Made by a program: the position numbers and the translations under genes. From positions 9,902,556 through 9,966,555 of the forward strand of contig JAIUCV010000001.1 in the NCBI GenBank assembly GCA_026724425.1: 64,000 nucleotides of DNA. Direction: 5' to 3'. The notes under the pieces were generated by a model. It was not told the origin of the DNA, searched no databases, and saw only the letters and a list, made by a program, of their open reading frames with translations. Of the stretch, positions 49,480 through 62,797 are shown piece after piece (the stretch's first letter is position 1; every line of letters starts with the position of its first letter). The DNA is from Erythrophleum ivorense. Lineage: Eukaryota > Streptophyta > Magnoliopsida > Fabales > Fabaceae.

Positions 49480-51100
49480 AGAGACGTGCGACAACGTTGT
49501 ATGCTCTTTTAGTAGCCCATGGTGGCTGTTGTTTCCTCTGATGTTACTGTTTGGGCGTATTTTCGGCTTCTCGATAGTCGGTGTTAGAAGAAAGAAATAG
49601 AACCATTTTTGGCCGTCTCTCATTCTCTCTCGCCAGATTGGTGAGCCCTTTTGTTTGTGGTTCGACAGCAAAATTTTGGGTTCTTGTAGACTCTGGTTAG
49701 ATCAAAGTGGTGCTCAATTGTTTGCTTGTTTGTTGCCCTTCCCACTTTTTGATCCCCAATTTTCCCGAAACATGATTGATTCCAAGAAAACATCAACAAA
49801 TTTGGAGAGGAAGATGACAAAGAGGATACAATCAAGACATTAGATAAGAAGTAAGGTTTTTAGATACTCTTTTTAAATTGTAGTTCGATGTTTTCTTTTT
49901 TGGGAATGGTGGAGCCCACCAATTTTTTTTTTTTGGAGGGGTCACCACTAGTCATTTATATATATATAAAACTATGGCATTTCTGTTGTTTATTGTCACT
50001 ATTCATACACGGTTCATGCACATTTCATCAATATATTGTTTACTTGCCCTGTTTTCTCTTTTTTTTTTTTTTTCTCTGTGAGACTTATTGTTTTCGTTTT
50101 TTACCTTTTTCTTTTGTGGGGGACTCACATCAACAAATTTGAATCTCTTAGATCTGCATGGGCCATGCTATTTTTTTTTCTTTGAAAACTCTAAGATTTA
50201 TCAAGGGATTCTCTTATCCCAAGAAAAATCTTTCATGTAAAATATTTACTAAAAAATCCATTTATCTTTCTAACCCCTTTATTTGTTTTGAACAAAATAT
50301 ACCTAAAAAGGTTGAGATCTTAAAAAAAATGTTAAAATGAAACTTGTTTTTGCCTTTTCAACATAAAAGGAGAATTCTGTTCTATAATAATTAATCTAAA
50401 AAAATTCACTAAAAGAAAACCTTTCATGTCCAGGGAAGAAAAAAGCAACACAATGATGAACTTTTCTCTAACTAAAAGCTCAGCAAGGCTTCATGATCAA
50501 CAAGTCTTCCATTCTTCTAAACAACCTTGCCTTATCCCTTAATAGATGTTAGCATCTTTATCGTATATATACATATTTTTTTGTAGACAAGTTAGATTTC
50601 TTTTAAACCTTCTTTTTTCACATGGCCAAACAGGGGAGAAAACTAAAAAGTTACAATATTAATAGGATAATTAAGAGAGGTAAAAATATGAGAGTGAGTG
50701 AGAAACTTTGTCTAGCAAGCTTTGTATTCTTGCTTAATTAGTCTATATATAGTTGAAGTCTCTAAAAAAAGAGGTGAGTTGTTGGATGTCACACCAGAGG
50801 TTCTTCAAATGAGCATCCCTTCTTAGAGATGGATTTAGAAGACAAGTAAACATTTTGTAGAAAAAAAATTTTCCATAGGTTATATGATGTAGATCTAGCA
50901 CCATGTCCACATCTACAAGCCAATAATTCAATTCTCTAAAGCAAAGCTTGCCTATAGAGGATGGTAGTGAAAATGGGAGGAAGCACACATGTGGCAATGC
51001 ATGGTAATTCAATTTCATTTGAGTCTAATATAGTAAATACTAATAGTAACACATGATAAATTGATTATGGATCAACAATTTATATATCTAATACCTTGCA
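49480..51100. other. Upstream region of the RDM1-like gene, no other gene recognised
   Basis: 49480-49860 is less AT-rich and probably holds the 5' UTR and promoter of the RDM1-like gene. ORFs on both strands overlap here without recognisable domains. The minus ORF at 50743-51018 (91 codons) matches no family I know. A T-rich tract lies at 50059-50073. Confidence 0.4.
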
Positions 51101-51169
51101 GGGCTTTTTAAATCAAAGGAAACAAATGAGCAGTAAGTAGTTCATTTATTTGAGAAATAAGATAGGCTC

Positions 51170-54090
51170 AATTGTAAAAGTCATACAAACTTGCATGTTA
51201 GTACTTGATATTAGATTTATTTTGATTTTGGATAGAACCTTTCACGTACTAATTTTTTTTATGAGACTTGATTTTAGTTTCAAAGCTTGTACTATTAAAA
51301 TATTCTTTTGAATTTTCAAATAATTTGTTTAAGTTATTTTATAAATTTGATATTGATGAAAATGGTACAATTTGTGATGATCTTTTCCAAATTTAATTAA
51401 AAGACAATATATGTTATGATTCAATGCATGTTTCTAGTAATATACATATTAAGAGATGTGTTATGAATACAAGTTCCTTTATGTTGTGGCACCATAGCAA
51501 GTTAAGTCTTGTTTTAATAAAAAGGGTGAAAAGATTGTAAATGATTAAATACTCAATATTTTTGCCTTTGACACTTGTATAGATTTATTAAGGGAAAGCA
51601 TACTAATAAAACTAATAAAAGTGCTAAAAGAAACTTTAGATTATTAGAAATCATACATTTGGATATTTGTAATCCAAATATGAACTTTAATAGTCAGAAA
51701 TATTTTATTATATTTATTAATGATTACTTATTATGTTTATTTATTTAAAGTAAAAAAATAATGTGATAAACAAGTTAAGATAGTGAGATCAATTAAAAAT
51801 AATGAGTACTATGGTTTATACATTGAGATGGACAAATATTGGGTCCATTTGATTGATCTCTTCAAGAGCATAGGATTATTGTCTAATACACCATACCTGG
51901 GTCTCCAAACTCAAATGGTGTAGCTAAAAGAAGGAATTGAAGATTGTTGGACATGGTGTAGAGTATATTAAGCAATTTCAGGCTTTATAAGTCCATGTGG
52001 ACTGAAGCCTTAATCAAGTTTCAACTAAGGCTATTGAAAAAACGTCATTTAAGTTATGTAAAGGTTAGAAACTAAGCTTAAGACATATGCATGTTTGGGA
52101 TGCTTCATTTGAGATAAGGATTTACAATTCACAAAGGAAGAAGCTTGACCTGAAGACCATTAGTGGCTATTTTATTGGACATGCTAAAAGGGTTAAGGGG
52201 TATAAGTTTTATTGTCCATATAATAATATTATGATTATAGAGTCAAAAAATGCAACATTTCTTGAGAATAATTTATTAAAAGGAGTGATTAAACTCAAAA
52301 TTTTGATTATGAGAATGATCAATTTGGTATGCAAGTTCTGATATTAAGTGACAAATTAGTTATGATACATGCTCTTCAAGTACAAATGGGTATTGAATAA
52401 CCAATCATTGAAGATCTACGAATTGCTAATCATGACCAAGTTGATTCCGTTATTAAATAATTACCATGAACTATTGAGCAACTAATTAAGTAACATGCTT
52501 TTGAAGAAAATGTTAACTTAACATTAAAAAGATCAACTAGGATAAAGAGGTCATAGTGATTATGTTATGTACCTACAAAAATCTGATTATAATATTAGAG
52601 CAAAAAAATGACTTTAAAATGTTTTCATAAGCCATCAGTTATAAAGAATCTAAATTGTGGCACAATGTTATAACGAAAGAAATGGATTTCATGGTGTCTA
52701 GAAGATGAAAAATGCATCTCATTGAGTTGCTTAATAGTTTTAAAGCCATTGGATGTAAATGGGTTTATAAGATAAAAAATGACTCACTAGATAATATGAA
52801 AAGATATAAGACAAAACTTATGGTTAAGGGATTCATTAAAAAAGAAGAAATTAATTACACATAAACTTTTTTTGTTGTATTTAAGAAAGATTTTCTTCAT
52901 ATTGTAATGCCATTAGTCATCCACTTTGACTTAAAATTATATTAGATGCATGTAAAGATGACATTCCTCAATAGAGAACTCAAGGAGGTATATGTGAAAC
53001 AACTTAAAGATGATCCCTTAGTGTTGGTAAGCCTTTGGTGTGCAAACTTAAGAAATCTATAGATGGATTGGAATTGGCCTCCCACTAATAGTATTTTAAG
53101 TTTCATGATATCATCTTATTTGGACTTGTAAAGAACATCATGGATCAATTAGTGTATATACCAAAAAGTCATTGGGAGTAAGATTTACTTTCTTGTACTA
53201 TATGTGGATGATTTATCATTGGTTAATAAAGTAATTTCTCTTTAAGAATTTCGAAATGAAGGATATAGGTAAGGTATCTTATATTATTGGTGTTAAGATT
53301 TATTAAGGCAGAACTCAATTTGTTTTATGATTATTGCAAGAAACCTATATCAATAAGGTTTTAAGAAGTTTTGGATGAAAAACTGTTTGCCAAGTAGAGC
53401 GCCTATTGTGATGGGTGATAAGTTCAATTTGAATTAGTGCCTAAAGAATGATCTCAAAAAGGAATAAATGTGTAACATTCCAATGCGTTTATTGTTGAAA
53501 GTTTTATGTATGCTTAGGTTTATATAAGACCTAACATTGCATATGCGGTTAGAATGTTAGGTAGATATCAGATTAATCCATGTGTGGATCATTGGAGAAC
53601 TACAAAAAAAGTTATGAGATACCTCAAAAGTACTAAAGACAACAAACTAATGTACAACCAAACGAAGAATTTTAAAGTAGTCGACTACTCAAATTTGGAT
53701 TTTGTTGGATATGTTGATTTACAGAAATTGATATCAAGTTATATTTTCATATTTTATAGAGGAGCCATATTTTAAAGGAGTGTGAAATAAACTTTTATTG
53801 TTACTTTTACCATAAAGATTGAGTTCATATCTTATTTTAAGACAACTTTACATGGTGTATAGATAAAGGGTTTTATTTTGGACTTAAAATTGTGAAATCT
53901 ATCTTCTTAGGCTATTAAGGAAGTATTGTGACAACTTAGCTATTATTTTTTTAACAAAGAACAATAAGAGTAGAAGTCATTTAAGAACATGTCAAAGAAA
54001 ATAAAGTCATAATTACGTGATCCTTTAACTAAAGGCATGTCACTATAAGGGTTTAAGGATCATGTATTTGAAATTAAACTTGGTTTCGTA
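51170..54090 (+). pseudogene. Decayed Ty1/copia polyprotein (integrase, reverse transcriptase, RNase H)
   Basis: Domains occur in order on the plus strand with many stops and frameshifts. About 51480-51680 holds a GAG-pre-integrase/zinc-finger region (LWHH.KLS ... RVKRLVND). 52087-52341 holds the integrase C-terminal part (RIYNSQRKKLDLKTISGYFIGHAK). 52620-53300 holds reverse transcriptase pieces, including a LYVDDLSL motif corresponding to the copia YVDD active site. 53554-53775 holds the RNase H/hypervariable part (MLGRYQINPCVDHWRTTKKVMRYL). The order integrase before reverse transcriptase identifies Ty1/copia. The frame is broken beyond function, and gag and the 5' LTR were not found. Confidence 0.85.
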
Positions 54091-54101
54091 TTGAGTTTTT
54101 A

Positions 54102-54127
54102 AGATATATATATATATATATATATAT
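54102..54127 (+). repeat. (TA)n microsatellite between copia pol and the 3' LTR
   Basis: About 13 TA units just after the end of the pol homology. Confidence 0.85.
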
Positions 54128-54405
54128 AATCATTTGCAATAAATCTTTCATTTAGTATAAGTTGTTTTTTCTCATTTTTGTGTGTAAATTAATGTTTTGA
54201 GATTAACAACATTAAAAGAACCCATAATAAGCATATAATTTATTCATTAAGTTATGGTGAGTTAAAGAAGTAAAATGCATCTTGATACATAGAATGTAAT
54301 ACTCGCTTATAGAGAACCTTCTACTATGATTTGTGCATTTACTTCTCTTTTCTTTAGAATATAAACTTTTGAATATTAAAAATTATTATAAATAATGATT
54401 TTTCA

Positions 54406-54820
54406 ACCAAGTGAGAGAATGTGAATGTTGCTTTGTAAACATTGATAACAAGCCAATATTCACATTTAGTTGCAACTTTCCCCTGATAATGCTTTAAAAA
54501 TTAAGGAGCTTCAAGGTTCAAAAGTGGAATATTCTCTTCTCCATTGTTGCATGATAATAAGATGATCGACATCTTTGATGGGAAGATGTTGATAAAGTTT
54601 ACTTATAAAAATAGGGTCTTTGAATTTGTTTTTACACACTTAAAATTGTTAAAACATCACCATTAAGTGAAAATCAGAGCTTGGAAGCACTCTTCTTTTA
54701 AAAACAGCACACTTTAGAAGCTTTACTTACAATGGCCAGAGATATGTGTTTTGCTTTTGCTTGTTTATTATTTGGATATTGTTTATGTCTTTAATATCCA
54801 TTATGATTCTTACATTTTTT
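54406..54820 (+). mobile_element. Probable polypurine tract and 3' LTR of the copia element
   Basis: CCAAGTGAGAGAA (54406-54419) matches the polypurine tract form often seen in plant copia elements (CCAAGTGGGAGA), and is followed at once by TGTGAATGTTGC, a plausible LTR start. The right boundary is unclear; a CA near 54813 is one possibility. With no 5' LTR copy visible for comparison this remains inference. Confidence 0.4.
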
Positions 54821-54949
54821 TTTTACTTATATCTTAATAGTGATCCCTTCTTGAATGGGCCCACACCCCAATTTTTCTCTCTTTAATTGCAAAGCATGTA
54901 ATTATTAAAAAGAATAAAAATCCTACAATAAGTTTAAAATATAAATAAT

Positions 54950-54956
<7 letters not shown>

Positions 54957-54993
<37 letters not shown>
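54957..54993 (+). repeat. (TA)n microsatellite, about 18 units
   Basis: Uninterrupted TA dinucleotides in AT-rich intergenic DNA. Confidence 0.9.
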
Positions 54994-54996
<3 letters not shown>

Positions 54997-55551
54997 ACAT
55001 ATGTTATCTCCACAAATACAACATAATTGTAATCTAGATCACATTGATGCCAATAAGATAAAAGATTATGAATGAATTTTTATTTTGAAACAAATCTTAT
55101 AAACAAGAGCAGATCCCCTATTGCTCCCCTTAGAGCAATATGGATTGTCTAGATCTGGATAATTTAAATTTTTAAAAAAATTTAATATAATATTGTATTT
55201 TTAAAAAATACAATGTAAGATAAAGATAGTCTTCAACTTCTATAAAATTAAAAGATTGTTTTTATCTTATATTTGTTTTCTTTAAAATAAAAAAAAAATT
55301 AAAACTTACACTATTTCGATCAAATTTTAACGTTTTATATTTCTCCAAAGAGAATAACATGATGTGCTGGAGCAGCACGGGATCTACTCTCCTTATAAAC
55401 TATGTTTCGTTTTGAAACTCAGTTTTTTGTTCAATAAATCATCTACACTAAAAAGCCCAACTTGCTACCACATGCATTGAGCTCGAATTGTACTAAACAA
55501 TAAGATCAAAATCTTTAATGATAGATAAAAATTTCAATCAAAACACATTGA
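54994..55551. other. Intergenic, AT-rich, no gene recognised
   Basis: No supported features. Confidence 0.35.
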
Positions 55552-55836
55552 TTAAGAAAAAGGACAAAGATGAAAACTAATTATAAAATGGTTTCTTGAG
55601 GATAAATTCGAACCTGGATCAAAGTTTGGTCCCATAGTAGATTCTGCAACTTGTTCGTCTTCTCCAAAATTCAACTTATCTTTCCCTTTCCTCTTGGCTG
55701 TATTAATGCTTTTCTGATTTCGACATGTAGTTCGTAGCTGAACCATATGATAATTGCTAGTATCATTGTCGGACTCTGTTTCTGAATCTTGCACCAATAG
55801 GTGTTTGTAGCTTAGAGGACGATGGTGTTTCAACAT
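55552..55836 (-). CDS. Possible exon of an unrecognised protein
   Basis: A minus-strand frame starting at ATG 55836 reads MLKHHRPLSYKHLLVQDSET, then an acidic Ser/Asp stretch (ESDNDTSN) and a basic stretch (NTAKRKGKDK). It may end at a donor after FDP (CCAG|GTTCGA) rather than at the downstream stop. The charged, non-repetitive composition differs from nearby AT-rich DNA. No second exon or known domain was found; it could be a gene fragment or chance. Confidence 0.25.
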   Translation of the reverse strand: MLKHHRPLSYKHLLVQDSETESDNDTSNYHMVQLRTTCRNQKSINTAKRKGKDKLNFGEDEQVAESTMGPNFDPGSNLSSRNHFIISFHLCPFS

Positions 55837-55859
55837 TTTTTGTCTTCAATTTGAATGGG

Positions 55860-57660
55860 TTCAGCATAATGACATGGTCAAATGAAGAGTTATGAAAGAT
55901 TATATAGTATCCACCAAAAACCATAAAAAAAAACCCAGTGCATTGAATCTTTGGCGTTTCATTTTTCTTTAAATTAGATTTTACTCGGGCTTTATTTTGG
56001 CTAAGTAGTATTTCTTTTGATCCAAAATGTAAGTCATTTAAAAAAAAAATTTTGATCCAAAATGTATGTCATTTAACAATAATAATTATTTTTTCTTATA
56101 ATACTCTTTATTTAATGACAATAATTGTGTTAAAAATTTCTTATTTAATGAGAACAGTTGTATTGATTATAGAGATAAGACTAAAAAGACATGTTAATAT
56201 TTAAAAAATTTAAGAACATAACTAATTTTTTTAAAAAAATGTAAATTTATTAAAAATAATTTATATTTTAGACCGAAAGAAATATATAGATTTTGTTCAG
56301 CTTCTCTTAAAAAAAGAAAAAGAAAAGAAGGAACTTAGATTCTATTTATTTGTCCTTCCATTTTTAATTTCTTTTTCTTTTTTGGGGGGGGGGAGAAATC
56401 AAAATTAAAATTATAAGTGCCATTTTCATATTTATCAGAAAAGGAATTTTTTTTTCCAAATAGGTTTGTATTATATAATTATATATGTCCTAAACAAGAT
56501 AGTGCTATTAATTCTTTCGAATATTGTATACTTCATAATTTTTTATTACTTGAAAATTAAGATATCCAGAAACGTTACTTACGATTTTTGTTTTTAAATT
56601 CAGAAACACCACATAAAATCTTTCCTCATCAATATTGTTGGTCTCATTTAGTATGATAAAATACTTTTAATGAAAATGATAATGTCAATGGGAAAGGAAA
56701 CGTGACTTGATGGAACGAGAATTTGAATTTATTATATTATTAATTATTAATTAATTAATTATTATATTATATTATTTTTTAAAAGATATTTTTGAAATTT
56801 TAAAATGTCAAAAAGGGCAAGATGATAAATAGCATCTCGATTCCGAAGAAGTAAAGTTTATTCCACCATGACATGACATGGAGAGAATATCCATTCCTAT
56901 ATACACATGGGATGAGTTTTCCATTGAAATAAAAAAATTACATTTAAAGAAATAAATTTTATAAAAATTATAATAAAGTATTTTAAAATTTAAAATTACC
57001 TTTAAAAATTAAAATTATTATTAAATTTTAAAATATTTATTATTATATTTAAAAAATTATTATTAAATTTTAAAAAAGTAATTATTTTTATAAAATTTAG
57101 TAAAAAATTTTTAAATTTAATAATAATTTTTGTCTTAAAAAATAATTTGTTTTTAATATTTTTATTATAAATTTTAAAAAATTCAGAGTAATGTAATTTT
57201 TTTAAATAAAAAATAAGTTGTCATTCTGTCCAATCAAACTCAATTTGACTGATTGCTATTTTCTTTCATTTGAGTCTTGTCAACCAAACATCACTTAAAA
57301 GTAAACCACTACAAAAAATAAAAAAGATATATTGGAACTTATTTCGTTGCCAATCCTTTATAATAAAACTCTATGAAACCTTTTATTAAGAGAATATTAA
57401 CTGAATAAAATATGGCTATTGTATTTCCAAGTCTAATTAGTATAAGAAAAAATGCCTCGCATTTCAGTTGTTAGCCCTACCTATTATTCATTGGTCAAAA
57501 TCAGTCTATTGTTATTAGTCAATAATAAGCGAGAAAATTCTTCTAAAGCTTAGCTCTTTTAGAGTTGAATTGCAAATTTTAGATAATTTTTGTTGTTACT
57601 TTTTTTTTTCCAACAGTTAAGCTAACTTCACTACAAACCCATTAAATAATAGACATTCCA
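55860..57660. other. Intergenic, AT-rich, no gene recognised
   Basis: Holds a run of nine or more G near 56383-56392 and a short direct repeat (TTGATCCAAAATGTA.GTCATTTAA, twice at 56017-56075). CACTACAAAAAATA at 57307 resembles a CACTA terminus but no partner was found. Confidence 0.35.
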
Positions 57661-57760
57661 CTATGATATATATTGCTATTTCAACACACTTTGTCTCGTT
57701 GGAGACAATGACTCTCCGTTTTCATTTCTTCAGACATTTAGCAAAACCAAAAAATTGACC

Positions 57761-60700
57761 ATGGCCAGCCCTAGCGTCACCTCTTTCCTCCTCCTCTTCC
57801 TGCATCTCGTCTCCGCCACATATGCCATCGGCGTCAACTACGGCACCCTCGGGAACAACCTCCCACCGCCGGCAGCCGTGGCAAACTTTCTCAAGACGAA
57901 GACCACGATTGATGGTGTTAAGCTCTTTGACGTGAACCCAGAATACCTAAAGGCTTTTGCCAACACAGGCATCACCGTCACCGTGACGGCCCCCAACGGC
58001 GACATCGGGCCGCTCACCGATGGAAACTTTGCACGGCAATGGGTAGTGGACAAAATCAAACCTTTCTACCCTGCGACCAAAATCAAGAACATTCTTGTGG
58101 GTAGCGAAGTCCTGCACTGGGGCGACCAAAACATGTTGCAGAGCCTTGTCCCTGCTATGAGGTCCCTCCATGGTGCCCTTCAAGCTGAGGGAATCAATGA
58201 TATTAAGGTAAATCAATATTGTAGTGAACCCTACGTAGTTCTCACCTCAATATTATGGACGGTAATATTTCTATCAATGTTTTCAGAATTTAGAATAGCA
58301 GTGACTAAAATTATCAAAAAATTTATAAATATATAAAGAAAAGAATTTTTTGTCAAAATTAATATAATTAAAATAACGATTATTCAAATTAACTATATGT
58401 TCTAAATGATAGATTTGATTGTTTATTGAAGTTATGATTAATATAATTTTTTATGTAATGATTAATTCTTCAAAATACCAATTGGATATATAACATTGCA
58501 CAAATATAACTAACAAGTTGCATGCACGGCTAGCTAACTGGCAACCATTTTCTTCCCTTTCATCCACACAGACTTTTGATTCGTTCTGCCTTTTTCTAGT
58601 TAATTTAATAAATTATATTTAGGTATAATTTCTTATATTTTTATTATGAAGTTCATAATCAAAACATGATAAACGTATATTTATTTAATAATATTATGAC
58701 AAATGTATAATTTAATTAAAAAAATTATATAATTATCTACAAACATCATATATTTATAGTGATATTATTAAAAAATTATATACTTATTATTTTTTAATTT
58801 GATTAGCTCTAACAGTCTAGCTAGAATTTGAATTCAATTTGTTTAGGTCTATAAGTGATTTCAATACTACTAAGCTAAAACTATTAGTTGTTAACACAAA
58901 TTGACTCAAGTAGCAAAACAAAATTGATAAAATATTCACAATCATTTATGTTGTACAGGTTTGAATCCTTCTAATATATACCAACTATCAAGAGCTTGTG
59001 TAAGTGGTTATCCCTCTCTAAAAAAATCCCCTAACATCCACATTCTGAGTGGGTTTTTGTTTGTCTTTTGTTAGACTCCGCCTATAGATGTTGATCTCCA
59101 CACTAACAATGTCAAATATAAGTGTCATGAAATTGATATTGATATATCTCTATGTGGGATGAAAAAGACAATCTGGAACATTTCACTAATGCTACATTGT
59201 AAATACTTATTCTAAAAGATCTCAATTAAATATTTTATTTTAATATTATTTTCAGGTTACTACCGCGCACTCTTTGATCATCATGGAGCTAAGTACACCA
59301 CCAAGTGCAGGCCAATTCAGAGCAGCATTCTCAAAACCCATATTGGAGCCGATGCTAACATTCTTGAGGGAAACCAAAGCACCATTCATGGTCAACCCAT
59401 ACCCTTACTTTGACTTAGACCCTAACAACATCAACTTCGCTCTCTTCAAGCCCAACCCTGGCTTGTTCGACCCCACCACGCGCCTCACTTACACCAACAA
59501 GTTCGACGCGCTCATCGATGCCGTTCACTCCGCAATGAAGGCCATCGGCTTTGCTGACGTCGACATCGCCTTGGGCGAGACCGGCTGGCCCACCAACTGT
59601 GACAGCCCAGTTTGTAGTGTGGCCAATGCGATGTCGTATAATGGGCAGCTGGTGAGGCACGTCGAGTCTAGGAAGGGAACGCCGTTGATGCCGAACCGGC
59701 GGTTCGAGACTTACGTTTTTGCGTTGTTCAATGAGAACCAGAAACCCGGTCCGACCGCTGAGAGGAACTGGGGGTTGTTCCAACCGGATTTCACTCCTGT
59801 CTATGACTGTGGAATCTTGCGCAACGGACAGGTTTGATTTTTTTCCTCCAAATAATTGTTGTTTGAAATACAAGGTTGTTCCGTTCTTGTGATTGTTTTT
59901 TTTTTAAGTATATTATATAAATATTTTTTGAATTTTGTTAAAATTATATATATATATATTTTGAGATAAACATAATTTTTTCTTAAAATAAGAAATTATT
60001 TTACATTTTAATCTATTTTTAAATTTTTTAAATTAAATACCCTCAATTTAAAAAAATTTTAGCTCTAAAAAAATGTAATTGAATTAATAAAGAGTATTTT
60101 AGTAAAAAAAATTAAAATTAAACTAAAATTTAAGATAACTTTTTGTTTTGGAAAAGATTTGTGTATATAATAAAAATAAAAAATTTTATATAATTTACTC
60201 TTTTATTTATTGTCTTTCTAATTATAATTTCTTCTTGATTGTTTAAAAAAAATAAATTCAATTAAATTAATTGTAAATAAATATATAAATACATTTAAAA
60301 TTTTGTCTTTTTTTTAAACAAAAAACGGAAGGACAAAAGTAAAATAATATGTTTTTTAAAAATTTAAATCAATATCATTGTCCATTTATATTAGAAGTGA
60401 TCAACCAATCGGACAAGTTAACCAATTCAGTCTCATTTAGCCACATCTGAATAGGTTAGGCCGAATTAAACAAAAAATTTATTAAATGAGCAAGCACATA
60501 ATAATGAGTTTGATTTGAAGAAAAAACAAATAAATGATTGTATAGATAGTGTATTTCTCATAAATGTGATTAATTAATGCAGCAAGCGCCAGTTCCAGCA
60601 AGAGGACGAGGAGGACACAGAGGACGAGGAAGAGGAAGAGGAAGAGGAGGACATAGAGGAAGATGGTGCGTACCAAAGGCAGAAGTAAATGATGAAGCCC

Positions 60701-62672
60701 TCCAAGCAAACATAGATTATGTGTGCAGCCATGGTGTGGACTGCAAGCCCATTCAGCCAGGAGGAGCCTGCTTTCTTCCCAACGATCTCAGAGCCCACGC
60801 TGCTTACGCCATGAATGCCTACTATAAGGCCATGGGCCCTGCCCCTTTCAACTGTGACTTCTGTGGCTCTGCTCTTCTAACTACTCTCAACCCAAGTAAG
60901 TTTCAACATAACCAAACACAAAATTCAATTTTCCTAATAAGTTCTTCATCATAATCAGTATATATATATATATATATATATAGAGGAAGGAGTTGCATCG
61001 TTCCAAAACTTAAACAGTGCAAATCTCTTTTCCAAAGCTACATGCAAAGTACCTTGTTTCCTTTTTTTCTTTTTTCTTTGTTTGGTTCTTTTAAAAAAAA
61101 AATTGAACTGATTGGCATAAATTTTCATGCAGCAATAAGGGACCTACAACTGGTTATTTTAATAAACACATGATATGTGGTAGAATTTTATGAAATATTT
61201 AATCATATAATGTTAAGTTGTAAAAATATTCACTAATTAATTTTTTATGTTAATTAAAATTTAAAAATTTTGCATATATTTTGTTTTATTCTAGATTACG
61301 CAAAACTCTTATTCCTTTACATAAGTGTAACAGAAAAAATGGCAACATTTAATATACTATCAGACCTTAGATTTTTTAGTGTCAGTCAACATTCAAAATG
61401 TATGTGTTTGGCATATATACTAATATCTAAGAATATTAAGGATTAACCTATTCTTGGAGTTATGTCCTACCAATCAAAATCAAAATAATATCATATTACA
61501 CCTGTTTGATTTTTGTTAATTTTTATAAAATAATAATTATATTATTTCTATAAAAAATTTTAATTGTCATATCAAATATAAATATTTTAAATACCATTAT
61601 ATCTTATATCTTGGTATTTTATTTCAAGATATATAAGATAATATGAAATATAGGATAATGGTATACTAAACACATCTTTAGATGAAAGGATTTTATTTAT
61701 AATTTTTTAATATCTTTGCTATTGTATTTTTTAATAAAATTATAACATGTGTAAAAAGAAAATTTAAATTCCAATTATGTAATACTGAATTATAAAAAAT
61801 CATACACTTATTATATTTTTATCAGAAAACTTGATATAAAAAATATAAAAACTATACCTAAGTTTTTTCATACATGAAACATGCCTAAATTTAGAAACTG
61901 TTTAGTACACTGATAGATACTTTGGATATATCGGGAATTTTAAAAACCATGAATATATTAAATAGAAGATGAATCATAAATAAAAGAATTTTTTGTGCTG
62001 GATAAAAAATAAAAAACAATGAAATTAATAATTTTTCAAAATTATTATATTTAGACATAAGTATGTAGCATTTGCAGGTATTTTGAATACGTTTTGGCGT
62101 AGAATAGATAGTTATCTAAGATTTTTATGTTTGGATAACTTTTTTAATCAATACAATTAGTAACTAATGAAGGTTGAAGAATCATTTTACTTGGAAAGAT
62201 TGCATTCTCTTATTTTTGTTAAGGATGTGTGAGAAACCTATAATTAGGAGTAATCACGTAGTTTCAAATATTTTTGGAATCATTTTTTATATCTACATGG
62301 GATACATGGCATTCAAAATATACCCAAAAAAACTAAATACATAAATAAAAGAAATGGCATACTAATTCTTGTTAACGTATATTCATTATTGTACTTGATA
62401 CACGAAAAGAAGATTGAAGAAAAAAAATAGAAAAATGACATAGGAAATGATACTTGTATTTTTATTAAAAAAATATAATAAAAAGAAATAAATATTATTA
62501 AATAATAATTATAAAAACATAATACATAGTTTTCACTTTATTCCATTCCCATCAGGGGGATACCAAACACAACCTAAATTGTGCATAATTATTTCTTCAT
62601 TTTATTCATGTGACATATGACGTATATTTGTTCCTGTTATTATTTACAGGCCATGGTACATGTAGAATGTGA
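57761..62672 (+). CDS. Secreted GH17 glucan endo-1,3-beta-glucosidase with C-terminal X8 (CBM43) domain
   Basis: The enzyme hydrolyses beta-1,3-glucan (callose) in the cell wall. Four exons, 57761-58207, 59256-59831, 60583-60895 and 62650-62672, join in phase to 452 residues; stop TGA 62670-62672. ATG 57761 begins a signal peptide (SFLLLFLHLVSATYA) followed by the mature start IGVNYGTLGNNLPPP. The acid/base site lies in LVGSEVLHWGD (most relatives have VGNE), and the nucleophile Glu in ALGETGWPT. NEN...PGPTAERNWGLF closes the catalytic domain. The X8 domain follows (WCVPKAEVND, IDYVCSHGVDCKPIQPGGACF, and a final NPSHGTCRM) with its conserved cysteines. The linker between the domains is an odd Arg-Gly-rich tract. 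No hydrophobic GPI-anchor tail follows X8. TATA-like ATATATT lies near 57667. Confidence 0.93.
58208..59255 (+). other. Intron 1 of the GH17 gene
   Basis: GT at 58208 and CAG at 59253-59255. AT-rich with no element that I recognise. Confidence 0.75.
59907..60199. mobile_element. AT-rich palindromic MITE-like element, copy 3, in GH17 intron 2
   Basis: Ends AGTATATTATATAAATATTT and, inverted, AGTAAATTATATAAAATTTT with TTTTGAATTTTGTTAAAATT next to the left end, as in copies 1 and 2. It lies wholly within the intron 59832-60582. Confidence 0.5.
60896..62649 (+). other. Intron 3 of the GH17 gene
   Basis: A 1754-bp intron separating the 23-nt last coding exon. Near its end, GGATACCAAACACAACCTAA (62556-62575) looks like the right end of a MITE whose left end I did not find. 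Confidence 0.7.
60959..60982 (+). repeat. (TA)n microsatellite in GH17 intron 3
   Basis: About 12 TA units, 60 bp after the donor at 60896. Confidence 0.85.
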
Positions 62673-62797
62673 ATGCATCCCTTGAAGATTTAAGACTAGA
62701 TAGGCCAATGGAGAGAAAGTCCTTTCTATCTTAAATGCAAGCACAGAAATAATCTGAATGTGGCAATTGCTAGGGAGGCTTATGTATTTTTTTTTAT

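Noticed and set aside
57755..57760. Upstream TTG as start of the glucanase
   Set aside because: ATG 57761 gives a normal signal peptide; a TTG start is not expected in a plant nuclear gene.
57838..59873. Three minus-strand ORFs over the glucanase exons
   Set aside because: Antisense of conserved GH17 coding sequence; no domain of their own.
60482..60798. Minus-strand ORFs with poly-Ser or poly-Leu/Val
   Set aside because: Antisense shadows of the Arg-Gly linker exon of the GH17 gene.
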